Shown: piece after piece, positions 40,912-50,800 of the stretch | Layout of the letters: every line of letters starts with the position of its first letter | Numbering within the stretch: position 1 is the first letter of the stretch | DNA from: JAVEDQ01 sp963783105 | GTDB lineage: Bacteria; Actinomycetota; Actinomycetes; Frankiales; Frankiaceae | DNA length: 64,000 nt | NCBI GenBank assembly: GCA_963783105.1 | Contig: CAWAMI010000002.1 | Span: 248,001-312,000 of the forward strand | Direction of reading: 5' to 3' | Made by a program: the position numbers and the translations under genes | The notes under the pieces: model-generated | The model's database searches: none | What the model was told of the DNA's origin: nothing | What the model saw: only the letters and a program-made list of their open reading frames with translations

Positions 40912-41520
40912 TCAGCTCAGGTCGTCGAGATGGTGGGTGTCGTTCCACCGGGAGATAACCGGGGCCTCCCGCTCGTAGCCCAGCACGCACACGGCCGCCG
41001 TGGACAGCGCGTAGTGGCGGCCGAACTCCGGCGACTCGCCGAGCCATCGGGCGGCGAGCACCCTCAGCACGTGGCCGTGCGCGAACACGGCGACGTCGCC
41101 GTCGACGGCCCGAATCCGTTCGATCGCCCGGTCCACCCGGGCGCCCACCTCGCCGGCGATCTCGCCGTTCGGGCAGCCGTCGCGCCACACCGTCCAGCCG
41201 GGCACCGTCTCGCGGATCTCCGGGGTGGTTCGGCCCTCGTAGTCGCCGTAGTCCCACTCGCGGAGATCGCCGTCGAGGTCGTCGATCGTCACGCCGGCCA
41301 GCTCGGCGGTGCGCTTCGCCCGGACCATCGGGCTCGAGATCGTCCGGGCGAAGTCCTGACCGGCGAGCACGGGGCCGAGGGCCTTCGCCGCCGCCTCGCC
41401 GCGATCGGTCAGCGGGACGTCCGTGGTGCCGGTGTGCTGCCCGCTCTCGCTCCACTCGGTGGGTCCGTGCCGGACCAACCAGACCTGCTGACCGCTGTCG
41501 TTGCTTGCGCTGTCGCTCAT
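40912..41520 (-). CDS. histidine phosphatase (phosphoglycerate mutase-like)
   Basis: 202 aa. Catalytic R-H-G is in WLVRHGPTEWSESG, the acid is in REWDYGDYEGRTTPE and the second His is in VAVFAHGHVLRVLAARWLG. Closest in style to acid phosphatases / alpha-ribazole phosphatase-like members; the substrate is not predictable. It starts 9 nt downstream of the pgi stop on the same strand, so the two form an operon. Confidence 0.87.
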   Translation of the reverse strand: MSDSASNDSGQQVWLVRHGPTEWSESGQHTGTTDVPLTDRGEAAAKALGPVLAGQDFARTISSPMVRAKRTAELAGVTIDDLDGDLREWDYGDYEGRTTPEIRETVPGWTVWRDGCPNGEIAGEVGARVDRAIERIRAVDGDVAVFAHGHVLRVLAARWLGESPEFGRHYALSTAAVCVLGYEREAPVISRWNDTHHLDDLS

Positions 41521-41529
41521 CCCGGCCCC

Positions 41530-43182
41530 TCAGCTGCGGCCGCGGGCGGCGCGGTAGCGGCGGATGAGGGCGTTCGTGGAGCTGTCGTGGTCGAGGTCCG
41601 GCGTCTGCTCCGCGCTGAGCTCCGGCTCGATGCGCTTGGCCAGCGTCTTGCCGAGCTCGACGCCCCACTGGTCGAAGCTGTTGATGTCCCAGATCACGCC
41701 CTGGGTGAAGACCTTGTGCTCCCACAGCGCGATGAGCTCCCCCAGCACCCTCGGCGTCAGCTTCGGCGCGAGGATCGTCGTCGTCGGGTGGTTGCCCTCG
41801 AAGACCTTGTGCGGCACGACGCTCGCGTCGGCGCCCTCGGCCTCGACCTCCTCGCGGCTCTTGCCGAAGGCCAGCGCCTCGGTCTGCGCGAACAGGTTGG
41901 CCATGAGCAGGTCGTGGTGGTCCCGCATGTCGTGCCGCGGCTCGAGGAAGCCGAGGAAGTCGGCCGGGATGAGCTTCGTGCCCTGGTGGATGAGCTGGTA
42001 GTAGGCGTGCTGCCCGTTGGTGCCGGGCGTGCCCCAGACGATGGGCCCGGTCTCGTAGTCGACCCGCTCCCCCTCGCGGGTCACCGACTTGCCGTTGCTC
42101 TCCATGTCGAGCTGCTGCAGGTACATCGGGAGCCGCTCGAGGTAGGCGGAGTAGGGCAGGACCGCATGCGTCTGGGCGCCGAAGAAGTCGCCGTACCAGA
42201 CGCCGAGCAGCCCCATCAGCACCGGCAGGTTGCGCTCGAACGGCGTGCTGCGGAAGTGCTCGTCGATCGCCCGGAACCCGTCGAGCATCTCCCGGAAGTT
42301 CTCCGCCCCGATCGCGATCATCAGCGACAGGCCGATCGCGGAGTCGAAGGAGTAGCGACCGCCGACCCAGTCCCAGAAGACGAACATGTTGTCCGGGTCG
42401 ATGCCGAACTTCTTCACCTCGTCGGTGTTCGTGGACAGCGCGACGAAGTGCTTCTCGACGGCGTCCTCGCCGAGCGCGGCCACCAGCCAGCGGCGGACGG
42501 TGTGGGCGTTGGTGAGCGTCTCGATGGTGGTGAAGGTCTTGGAGGCGACGATCACGAGCGTCTCTGCCGGGTCGAGGCCCTGCAGCGCCTCGGCCACGTC
42601 GTCGCCGTCTACGTTGCTGACGAACTTCATCGTCAGCTCGCGGTCCGCCTCATCGAGCAGGGCGTCGTACGCCATGGCCGGGCCGAGGTCCGAACCGCCG
42701 ATACCGATGTTGATGACGTTCCGGATGCGGTCGCCGGTGGCACCCCGCCACACCCCGTCGCGCACCTTGCCGGCGAATTCGCTCATCCGATCGAGGACCT
42801 CGTGGACCCCGGGGACGACGTCCTCGCCGGGGGCCCCGCCCTCAGCAACACAGATCTGCTCGTCCCGCGGGGCGCGGAGGGCGACGTGCAGGACCGCCCG
42901 GTCCTCGGTCGTGTTGATCTTCTCGCCGGCGAACATCGCGTCGATACGCCGCCGCAGCCCGGCCTTCTCCGCGAGGGCGAGCAACAGGCGCAGCGTCTCG
43001 TCGGTGATGCGCTGCTTCGAGTAGTCGGCGAACAGGTCGGCGGCCTCGACCGTGTACGTCTCACCGCGGGTGGAGTCGCCGAATCTGGAGTCGGAGTCGA
43101 ACAGCTCACGGAGGTGGACGTCGCGCATCTCGTCCGCGTGCCGCGCCAGCGCCTGCCATTCTTCGGTCGAGCTGATGGTCAT
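41530..43182 (-). CDS. pgi: glucose-6-phosphate isomerase
   Basis: 550 aa, the normal length. It interconverts glucose 6-phosphate and fructose 6-phosphate in the cytoplasm. Conserved segments are NIGIGGSDLGPAMAYDAL, the signature VVGG-type FVFWDWVGGRYSFDSAIGLS, catalytic Glu in GTPGTNGQHAYYQLIHQGT and the C-terminal FDQWGVELGKTLAKRI with the catalytic Lys. Paired with a histidine phosphatase downstream; divergent from the glutathione peroxidase. Confidence 0.97.
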   Translation of the reverse strand: MTISSTEEWQALARHADEMRDVHLRELFDSDSRFGDSTRGETYTVEAADLFADYSKQRITDETLRLLLALAEKAGLRRRIDAMFAGEKINTTEDRAVLHVALRAPRDEQICVAEGGAPGEDVVPGVHEVLDRMSEFAGKVRDGVWRGATGDRIRNVINIGIGGSDLGPAMAYDALLDEADRELTMKFVSNVDGDDVAEALQGLDPAETLVIVASKTFTTIETLTNAHTVRRWLVAALGEDAVEKHFVALSTNTDEVKKFGIDPDNMFVFWDWVGGRYSFDSAIGLSLMIAIGAENFREMLDGFRAIDEHFRSTPFERNLPVLMGLLGVWYGDFFGAQTHAVLPYSAYLERLPMYLQQLDMESNGKSVTREGERVDYETGPIVWGTPGTNGQHAYYQLIHQGTKLIPADFLGFLEPRHDMRDHHDLLMANLFAQTEALAFGKSREEVEAEGADASVVPHKVFEGNHPTTTILAPKLTPRVLGELIALWEHKVFTQGVIWDINSFDQWGVELGKTLAKRIEPELSAEQTPDLDHDSSTNALIRRYRAARGRS

Positions 43183-43262
43183 GCGAGTCCCTTGCCCCGT
43201 TGTCCCAGGAGCGCACCCTCTCTCATGGAATGCCGGACGGTCTCGCGCGGGTTCGCTCGGAC

Positions 43263-43751
43263 ATGACCCTTCTGGACACGAAGATCGCCCACCTCGACGG
43301 AACCCCGGGGTCGATCGGTGAGCACGCCGGCAAGGCGCTTCTGCTGGTCAACGTCGCCAGCAAGTGCGGTCTGACGCCGCAGTACACCGGCCTCGAGAAG
43401 CTGCAGGAGACCTACGGCGACCGAGGCTTCTCCGTCCTCGGCTTCCCGTGCAACCAGTTCGGCGGCCAGGAGCCCGGGACGGCCGACGAGATCGCCACCT
43501 TCTGCTCGGCCACCTACGGGGTGACCTTCCCGCTCTTCGAGAAGATCGAGGTCAACGGGCCCCGGCGGCACCCGCTGTACGAGGAGCTCACCGCGGTGCC
43601 CGACGCCGACGGGCAGGCGGGCGACATCCAGTGGAACTTCGAGAAGTTCCTCGTCTCGCCCGCGGGGGAGGTCGTCGCGCGGTTCCGGCCGCGGACGGCC
43701 CCCGAGGACCCCGCGCTGGTCGAGGCGGTGGAGTCGCAGCTGCCGAGCTGA
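43263..43751 (+). CDS. glutathione peroxidase-family thiol peroxidase
   Basis: 162 aa from ATG 43263. The catalytic Cys is in NVASKCGLTPQYTGLE, the Gln in GFPCNQFGGQEPG and the Trp in DIQWNFEKFLV, so the tetrad is intact and uses Cys, not Sec. In an organism that makes mycothiol rather than glutathione the reductant is probably thioredoxin or mycothiol. A longer frame from 43200 is open but does not fit the family start. It is convergent with the FAD monooxygenase. Confidence 0.88.
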   Translation: MTLLDTKIAHLDGTPGSIGEHAGKALLLVNVASKCGLTPQYTGLEKLQETYGDRGFSVLGFPCNQFGGQEPGTADEIATFCSATYGVTFPLFEKIEVNGPRRHPLYEELTAVPDADGQAGDIQWNFEKFLVSPAGEVVARFRPRTAPEDPALVEAVESQLPS

Positions 43752-43756
43752 GGGCC

Positions 43757-44944
43757 TCAGGCAGGCACCGCGACCCGCTCGGCTCCCGCACCGGCTGACC
43801 CGTCGGGCGGCGCTCCCATCGCCGTCAGCGCATCCACCTCCGCGCTCATCGCCGACGACATCCGCATCACCAGTTCGCGCACGCTCGACGGCGTCCACGC
43901 GAAGGAGGCGATGTCGTCCACGGCCGCGGCGACGGGGCCGGTCAGCTCGTCGCGCCGCCGCTCGTAGCCGGCCATGGCGAACCCGGCGGGGCCGGCGGCC
44001 GTGAGGGCGTCGACGAGCAGTTCGGCGTCGCGCAGTGCCTGGGAGATGCCGTGCGAGCTCAGCGGGTCGACGTAGCAGCCCGCGTCCCCGACGAGCGCCC
44101 AGCCGGCACCCCACGGCCGCCGCGCGTACGCCGGACTGCCCTGGAAGCGCCGGAGCCGCACAGTCGGGCGCGCGCCGGCCAGCATCGCCTCGCCCGCCGG
44201 CCACGCGGTCGCGACGTCCTGGTACAGCTCCGCCCAACCGCCGGGTACGGGTCTGCCGGCCGGTCGGCTCACGAAGACGAGCGTCTGGTCGTCGTTGGTC
44301 GGGATCAGGCCGCTGGTCAGGCCGGTTCCGTAGAACCATTCGTAGCCGTCGGCGACCCGGCGGTCGACGTAGCCATAGACGCATGAACCCGCGTGCCGGC
44401 CGAGCGGACGCTCCTGCGCCCCGACCTGCTCCGCCACGAGCGAGCGGTAGCCGTCGGCGCCCACGACGGTGCCGGCGGAGACCTGCCGCCCCCCGTCCAG
44501 CTCGACCCCGGTCACCCTGCCGGTGCCGTCCCGCAGCAGGGAGTTGACGCGCACACCGGTCAGAACGTCGGCTCCGGCCGCCTCCGCGGCGTCGAGCAGG
44601 AGCGGGTCGAGCACCGTCCGACGCGGCGCGGCCAGGGCGGCGGTGCCGGCCACGGGGCGGAGGCTGATGGGCACCTGGTCGTGCCCGTAGTGGAACGTCG
44701 TGCGGGTGATGGGCGGGGTGCCGGCGGCGAACAGGTCGTCCAGCAGCCCCCACCGGTGCAACTGCACGACGGCGGGGCGCATCAGCGCGTGCGTGGAGAG
44801 GGTGTCGCTGCCCCGCCGGGTCCGGTCGACGACCAGCACCCGGGCGCCGCGGCGGGCGAGCAGCAGCGCGGTCGACGCGCCGGCGGCGCGGGCCCCGACG
44901 ACGACGACATCGTAGGAAGGACGGTCGTAGCGCGTAGCAGTCAT
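43757..44944 (-). CDS. FAD-dependent hydroxylase (PHBH-like)
   Basis: 395 aa. Group A flavin monooxygenase: FAD loop VVVVGARAAGASTALLLARR, a DG-type stretch VVGADGYRSLVAEQ and the GD motif ALVGDAGCYVDPLSSHGIS. It hydroxylates or epoxidises an unidentified substrate with NAD(P)H. ATG 44944 has AAGGAGAGAG upstream and lies 12 nt after the preceding flavin monooxygenase stop. It is the last gene of the proposed SARP-controlled OsmC operon. Confidence 0.85.
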   Translation of the reverse strand: MTATRYDRPSYDVVVVGARAAGASTALLLARRGARVLVVDRTRRGSDTLSTHALMRPAVVQLHRWGLLDDLFAAGTPPITRTTFHYGHDQVPISLRPVAGTAALAAPRRTVLDPLLLDAAEAAGADVLTGVRVNSLLRDGTGRVTGVELDGGRQVSAGTVVGADGYRSLVAEQVGAQERPLGRHAGSCVYGYVDRRVADGYEWFYGTGLTSGLIPTNDDQTLVFVSRPAGRPVPGGWAELYQDVATAWPAGEAMLAGARPTVRLRRFQGSPAYARRPWGAGWALVGDAGCYVDPLSSHGISQALRDAELLVDALTAAGPAGFAMAGYERRRDELTGPVAAAVDDIASFAWTPSSVRELVMRMSSAMSAEVDALTAMGAPPDGSAGAGAERVAVPA

Positions 44945-44956
44945 GATCTCTCTCCT

Positions 44957-46184
44957 TCAGACGGCGCGCGCGAGGTCGCGCAGCGGGAATGCGGACGGAA
45001 CGGGTTCGAGCAGGTCGGCCACCACGTCGTGGACGTCGTGCCGGGCGCCGTCGATGAGGGTCGAGCCGCGCCGGTGCTGGAAGCGCTGCCCGACGGTGTA
45101 GAGGCCGGGGACGACGGTGCGCCCGCGGTACTGGACGATCCGTCCGTTTGTGACGACGGGCAGGTGCAGCCAGGGCCAGGAGCCCCGGAAGCCCGTCGCC
45201 CAGACGACGGTGTGGATGCCCCGGGAGGCGAGGTCGACCTCTGTCTCCCCCGCCGGGACGGTGATCGGCGCGACGGGCGTCCGGGGCGTGCCGCCGGCGA
45301 TGGTGTCGATCCGCGCGAGGACCCGACGCAGCCGGCGCTCGGCGTCGTCGACGTACGCCGGCAGGTCCGCGGCGAACCGCGCCGAGAAGCCGTCGATGCC
45401 GACGAACCGGCCCGTGAGCTGGACGCCCATCCGGTGCAGGCGACCGAGGTCGAGGTCCTGCTCGCCGCCGACCAGCTGCAGGGAGGGCTCGCTCCGCGCG
45501 CGCTCCGGTGGCAGGTCGTCGAGGGTGCGATCGAAGGTGCCGAGCCGGTCGAGCCAGCGCAGCACGTCGCTTCCGCGGTAGCGGCGCGGCAGACGGGTGT
45601 GGCGCCCGACGGCGAGCACGACGTCGCGTCCCGCGCGGCGCAACTCCGACGCGATCTGCAGACCGCTCGACGACGCGCCGACGACCAGGACTCCCCCGTC
45701 GGGGAGCGACGTCGGGTTCTTGTAGGTGAGCGGGCTCAGCTGCAGCACGGAAGCGTCGAGGCCGGCCGCCCCCGCGGGCAGCGCGGGGCGGTGGCAGTAG
45801 CCGGTCGCGACGACCACCGACCGCGCACGCCAGGTGCCGTCGTCGGTGGCGACGTGAAACCGGTCGCCCGCCCGATCGACCCGGTCGCACCGCGCTGTGG
45901 ACCATCGGCGCCGAGAAGGACGCGGCGTACCGCTCGAGGTGCTCGACCAGTCCTGACGTGGTGAGGAAGCCGTCCGGGTCGGGCCCGGTGTACTGCCGGC
46001 CGGGCAACCGGGACATCCAGTTGGGGGTGAGCAGCCGCAGGCTGTCCCAGCGTTCCGAGCGCCAGCGCTCGGCGATGCGGCCCCGCTCGAGCACGACGTG
46101 GTCCACGCCCGCCGCGGTCAGCTCGTGGCTGGTCGCCAGGCCGGCGTGACCGCCGCCGATGACGACGGTGTCGATGCGGTTCAT
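44957..46184 (-). pseudogene. CzcO-like flavin monooxygenase with a frame break
   Basis: ATG 46184 opens with the FAD loop VVIGGGHAGLATSHEL and continues ERWDSLRLLTPNWMSRLPGR, a typical flavin-containing monooxygenase start. Near 45886-45895 the frame shifts; the next frame resumes as VVVATGYCHRPALP, then the NADPH loop LVVGASSSGLQIASEL and VVWATGFRGSWPWL, and ends at 44957. A single-base change would give one protein of about 408 aa. It lies between the OsmC-like and FAD-hydroxylase genes in the same direction. Confidence 0.7.
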
Positions 46185-46301
46185 GGCGAGCTCCTGACGG
46201 GTGGCAAGGGATCTGGGGCTGGGGGAAGCAGGCGGGCGCCGGCCGTCCGGGCCGAGCGGGACGGCCGGCGCGGGGCTGGAGTGACCCGGGAGTGGCCGCC
46301 G

Positions 46302-46893
46302 TCAGGCGGTGCTGCACGGCGGAGTCGACGGAGACGTCGACCAGGGTGCCGTTGGTGAGCACGTCGTAGACGGCCGACCGGCGCTTCGACTGCTCGACGA
46401 GGCCGCGCAGCGTCGACTCGTCCGCGTCGCCACTGATGCGGAAGGAGACGCGGATGCCGGTGTAGCCGTTCCGCTCGGCCGGCGCGGTGCCGAGGATGCC
46501 GTTGAGGTCGATGTCGCCCTCGACGGTGGACTCGACCTCGTGCAGCGTGACGCCACGCGCGGAGGCGATGTTGGCCACCCCCGCGGTGAGGCAGGCCGCG
46601 ATCGCGTGCAGCAGGTACTCGACCGGCGTCGGGCCGTTGTTCTTGCCGGTCAGCACCTGCGGGTGGTCGGCGTCCATCTCGAACGGCGACGTGCGGCTGG
46701 TGTCCTCCTGCATCGCGCCGTAGAAGCCCTGGATCGTGCTGCGGCTGTGGGTGCCGCTGACCCAGCGGTTGCTGGCCCGGAACCGGAACTGGGCGATCTC
46801 CGGGTTGCCCTTCACAGCGTCGAGCGTGGCGAACAGGGTCGGGACGTCGACGCCGTTACGGGGGGCGGGAACGGTGGTGGCGGTGGCGCTCAT
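46302..46893 (-). CDS. OsmC-family peroxidase-like protein (stop codon displaced)
   Basis: About 195 aa from ATG 46893, with GAGGAGG upstream. OsmC/Ohr hallmarks are MDADHPQVLTGKNNGPTPVE and LLHAIAACLTAGVANIASAR, which contains the catalytic-region Cys, plus a Gly-rich beta sheet. Proteins of this branch reduce organic hydroperoxides or related stress products. The family normally ends a few residues past LTNGTLVDVSVDSA; here the frame stays open to 45736, overlapping the next gene by about 450 nt, while the neighbouring frame has a TGA at 46302. I take 46302 as the likely true end after a one-base indel. Confidence 0.75.
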
Positions 46894-46942
46894 GGGACTC
46901 CTCCTCGGTTCCGGGCCGGCGGGGTGCCGTCCGGCGAGAAGC

Positions 46943-47023
46943 ACAGTCGCCGGAGCGCCTTCCGCTCGCCTTCCGCCCGTCGTCCGGCGGCGGAAGGTCT
47001 ACGGAAGGCGACGCACCGACGCT
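46943..47023. promoter_or_regulatory. double SARP-type operator between OsmC and PIG-L genes
   Basis: On the plus strand CGGAAGG (46991-46997) is followed by 4 bp and CGGAAGG (47002-47008), then 9 bp and GACGCT (47018-47023). On the minus strand the mirror set is CGGAAGG (46969-46975), 4 bp, CGGAAGG (46958-46964), 9 bp and GACTGT (46943-46948). Direct heptamers with 11-bp period close upstream of a -10 box are the known signature of SARP activator binding sites. Confidence 0.8.
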
Positions 47024-47050
47024 CCGTGGCACCGGCGACGGGAGGCGGTC

Positions 47051-47794
47051 ATGAACGTTCCGGAAGGTCCCGTGCTCGGCGTCTGGGCCCATCCGGACGA
47101 CGAGGCCTACCTGTCCGCGGGGCTCATGGCGACCGCCCGCGACGCCGGCCACCCCGTCGTCGTCGCCACTGCCACGTGGGGAGAGCACGGCACCGATGAC
47201 CCTCTGCGCCAGCCGCCGGAACGGCTTGCCGAGCTCCGCGCCGCCGAGTTGGGCGCGAGCCTTGCCGCGGTCGGCGTCACGGAACACCGCTTCCTGGGCT
47301 ACCGCGACGGATCCTGCGAGCAGGCGGATGGCGATGGCGTCGCGGCCGTCGTCGATCTGATCGCCGAGGTCCGTCCGGCGCTGATCGTCACCTTCGGTCC
47401 CGAGGGGATGACCGGGCACGCAGACCACCGGGCCGTGAGCGCGTGGACAACCGCCGCCTGGCGGGCGACCGGCGAGAGCGCGGCCCTCTGGTACGCCACC
47501 CTGACACCGGACTGGTACCGGCGTTGGGGTGCCCTCGGCGAGTCCGTGGGGTTGTGGATGGGGCCGGAGCGGCCGTGCACGAAGGCACCCGCACTGGCGC
47601 ACCGCGTCCGCTGTGAGGGTTCCCTGCTCGAGCGGAAGCGCGCCGCGCTGGCCGCCCACGTGTCGCAGACGCAGGGGCTGCGGGAGCTCGTCGGCTCCGA
47701 CGTCTACGACAGCTGGTGGAGCGAGGAGTCGTTCGTGGCCGCGGGCGCGAACTCGCAAGTGACCGTGCTCACTTCCGACCAACTGGTCCGCTGA
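47051..47794 (+). CDS. PIG-L family deacetylase
   Basis: 247 aa from ATG 47051, with GGAGGCGGTC directly upstream. The zinc motif A-H-P-D-D-E is in GVWAHPDDEAYLSAGL, and the third ligand is in GHADHRAVSAW. The family includes MshB, Mca and many natural-product deacetylases acting on N-acetylglucosamine-like conjugates. The tail (residues about 170-247) differs from MshB, so another substrate is likely. Its promoter carries the SARP-type repeat, and the regulator gene starts 98 bp downstream. Confidence 0.87.
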   Translation: MNVPEGPVLGVWAHPDDEAYLSAGLMATARDAGHPVVVATATWGEHGTDDPLRQPPERLAELRAAELGASLAAVGVTEHRFLGYRDGSCEQADGDGVAAVVDLIAEVRPALIVTFGPEGMTGHADHRAVSAWTTAAWRATGESAALWYATLTPDWYRRWGALGESVGLWMGPERPCTKAPALAHRVRCEGSLLERKRAALAAHVSQTQGLRELVGSDVYDSWWSEESFVAAGANSQVTVLTSDQLVR

Positions 47795-47892
47795 CTTCGC
47801 CCGGGTTGGGCCACGGTCACGACGTTCGTACCCATAGGCCTCCGCGTCCGAGCGACCTACCATGCCGCACGACCACGGGAGGACCGGACGGC

Positions 47893-50800
47893 ATGACGAT
47901 CGAGATCCGACTGTTGGGCGGATTCGAGGTCGAGGTCGACGGCAGCGCGGTGCCGCCCACCGCATGGCAGCGCCGCGCGGCGGCAGACCTCGTCAAGCTG
48001 CTCGCCCTGGCTCCGGCTCGCACGCTGCACCGCGAGCGGGTCCTCGACGCTCTGTGGCCCGGGGTCGCCGTCGACGAGGCGGCACCCCGCCTGCACAAGG
48101 CGGCGCATTACGCCCGGCGGGCCCTCGGCCGGGACGACGCCGTCGTGCTGAGGGCGGACTCCGTCGCCCTCCTGCCGGGCGTCGACGTCGCCGTCGACCT
48201 GGAGGCGTTCGAGCGGTTGGCGAGGGAAGCGGAACGACGGGCGGACGCCGTCGGCGCGGAACGTGCGCTCGCTGTGGCTACCGGCGACCTGCTGCCCGAG
48301 GACCCGTATGAGGCGTGGGCCGAAGCGGCCCGGGCACACGTCACCGCTCGGCGGGCGGAACTTCTCCGGCAAAGCGGACGCTGGGCCGAACTACTGGAGC
48401 TGGACCCGGCCGATGAAGAGGCACACGTCGGACTGATGCGCGAGCACGCGCGGCGCGGCGACCGGCGCGCCGCTCTGCGGCAGTACGAGCGCCTCGACCG
48501 GGCGTTGCGGCAGGAACTCGGCCTCGCACCCGGACCCGCGGCCGTCGAGCTCCGCGACCATCTGCTCGCCGCCTCGGACCCCGATGCGCCCGAGGAGGAC
48601 GACGACCTCGTCGGGCGGGACGGCGAGTGCGCGCTGCTCGACGAGGTCATTCGCCGGGCCGCAGCCGGTGAGGGACGCGCCGCCCTGCTCACCGGGCCGC
48701 CCGGATCCGGCAAGTCGGCCCTGCTGGTGCGCACGGTGCACGCCGCCCAGCGGCGCGGCTGGCGCAGCGGCCGCGGCAGCGCGTCCCGGATCGAGGGCGC
48801 GTGGCCTTACGCCCCGGTACTCGAGGCGCTCGCGGACCTGTGCCGTGAGCACCCGGCGCTGCTGGACGGACTGGCGGACGAGCACCGTTCCGAGATCGAA
48901 CGCGCGCTGGCGCTGCGGGACGTTGCGACTCCCGAGGACGGCGGACATCAGCGACTGTTCATCGCGGCCGCCGAGCTGCTCAGGTTGGCTGCCGCCGGGG
49001 AGGGCGCGCTGCTCGTCGTGGACGACGTGCACGACGGCGACGACGCCAGCCTGCGGCTGCTGCACCACCTCGCCCGGGCCAGTGCGAGGGCGCGCGTCGT
49101 CGTGCTCCTCGCCTACCGCTCCGGGCCGCTGCCGGCGGCCCTCGCCGACGTCCGGACCAGCCTGCTCGACCGGCGTACCGCGGTGGAGCTCGCGTTGCCG
49201 CCGCTGGACGACGCCGCCGTACGGGATCTGGTGGAACGCCATGTCCGCTCCCCGGACGACGCGTTGATCCGGTCGATCACCACGCTCTCGGAGGGGTTGC
49301 CTCTGGCCGTGGTCGAGCTGGCGCGGCGGGCGGCGAGCGCCGGTGGCGACGTCCGTCCGCTCATGAGCGTGCTGACCGACCAGCTACCGCGTCGGGTCCG
49401 GGAGGTCCTGACCCGCGTCGCGGTGTCCGGGATCGCCTTCGACACCGACGAGTTCGTCGCCCTGGCCGGCCTCGACGAGAACAGCGCCTACGACCGGCTC
49501 GACGAGGCGCTCGCCGCTCGTGCGGTCGTCCCCGGCGACTCCGGCTACCGGTTCCGACACCCGCTGCTCCGGCAGGCGCTGCTCGACGAGATCCCGGAGC
49601 ACAGGCGCCGATTGCTGCACCGCGACGCCGCCGCCCGGCTCGCGTCGCTCGGCGCGTCGCCGGCCCGGATCGCGCACCATCTGGTGGCCGCCGGTGACCC
49701 CGTGGGGGCGGCGCCCCACCTGCTTCAGGCCGCCCGGGCCGAGGCCGCGGTGGGGGCCTACCACGACGCGCTCGACCTGCTCGACGACGCCGAGGAGCAC
49801 CCGCCCGACGACGTCGCAGCCCCGATCAAGGTGCTCCGGGCCGACATGCTCACCCGCCTCGGCGATCCGCGCGCCGTCGGGGCCTACCGCACGGCCATCC
49901 GCCTGGCGGACGGCGACCTGCGCCGGCACGCGCGCACCGGTCTCGCCCGCGCCGCGATCGCGGCCGGCGACCTCGAGACGGCGACAGCGGCGATCGACGG
50001 CCTCACGCTCGACGGCGGGCCCGGTGACGGGCCACTGCTGCTCGCCCAGGGCAACCTCGCCTTTTTCAGGGGCGACGTGGACAGCGCCGCGGCCATCGCG
50101 CAACGGGCGCGCGCGCTGCTCGCGGAAGCCGAGGACAGCTGGGAGCTGCTCGACCTGGTCGCACTGCAGGGCCTGATCGCCCATCAGCGTGGGGAGTGGT
50201 TCTCGCGGCTCGACAGCGAGCTCCGCTCGGCCGGTCACCGGATGGTCACGGCCGTCTTCGACGCGAACCTGTGCGTCTCGGAGTACTTGCTCTACGGGCC
50301 GACCCCGTACCCGGAGGTGCTCCGCCTCGCCGCCGACATCCGGCGCAGCGCCGAGAAGGCGGGTGCACTCCGCGCCGTGGCGTTCGCCGCGTCACTCACC
50401 GGCGAGGCCTCGCTCATGTCAGGTGACCTGGAGCAGGCCGAGACAGCCCTGCACGAAGCGGTGGATCTGCACGCGGAGGCCGGAGCCCGGGCCGGTCAGG
50501 CGCACTCGCTGCAACGGCTCGCCGAGGTGCGGATCGCCCGCGGCGACACGCGCGGCGCACGTGAGCTGCTCGACCGCGCCCTTCCGCTCGCGCGGTGGAC
50601 GCCGGTCGCTCTGCACCTGCTCCAGCGCATCTACGGCAGCATGATCGCGGCCGCCCCCGACCCGGTGTCCGCCCGGGACACCGTCGAGCTGGCCCAGGCG
50701 ACGACAGACGACCGCGACGCGTGCTGGTTCTGCTCCGTCATGTTCGAGGTCCCTGCCTCGATCGCCTGTGCCGATGTCGGCGACCTGGCCGCCGCGCGCG

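Noticed and set aside
43179..46184. 1001-codon minus-strand frame that begins as the flavin monooxygenase
   Set aside because: After about 110 residues it becomes Arg/Ala/Pro-rich low-complexity sequence and crosses three genes; it is a result of the frame break, not a giant protein.
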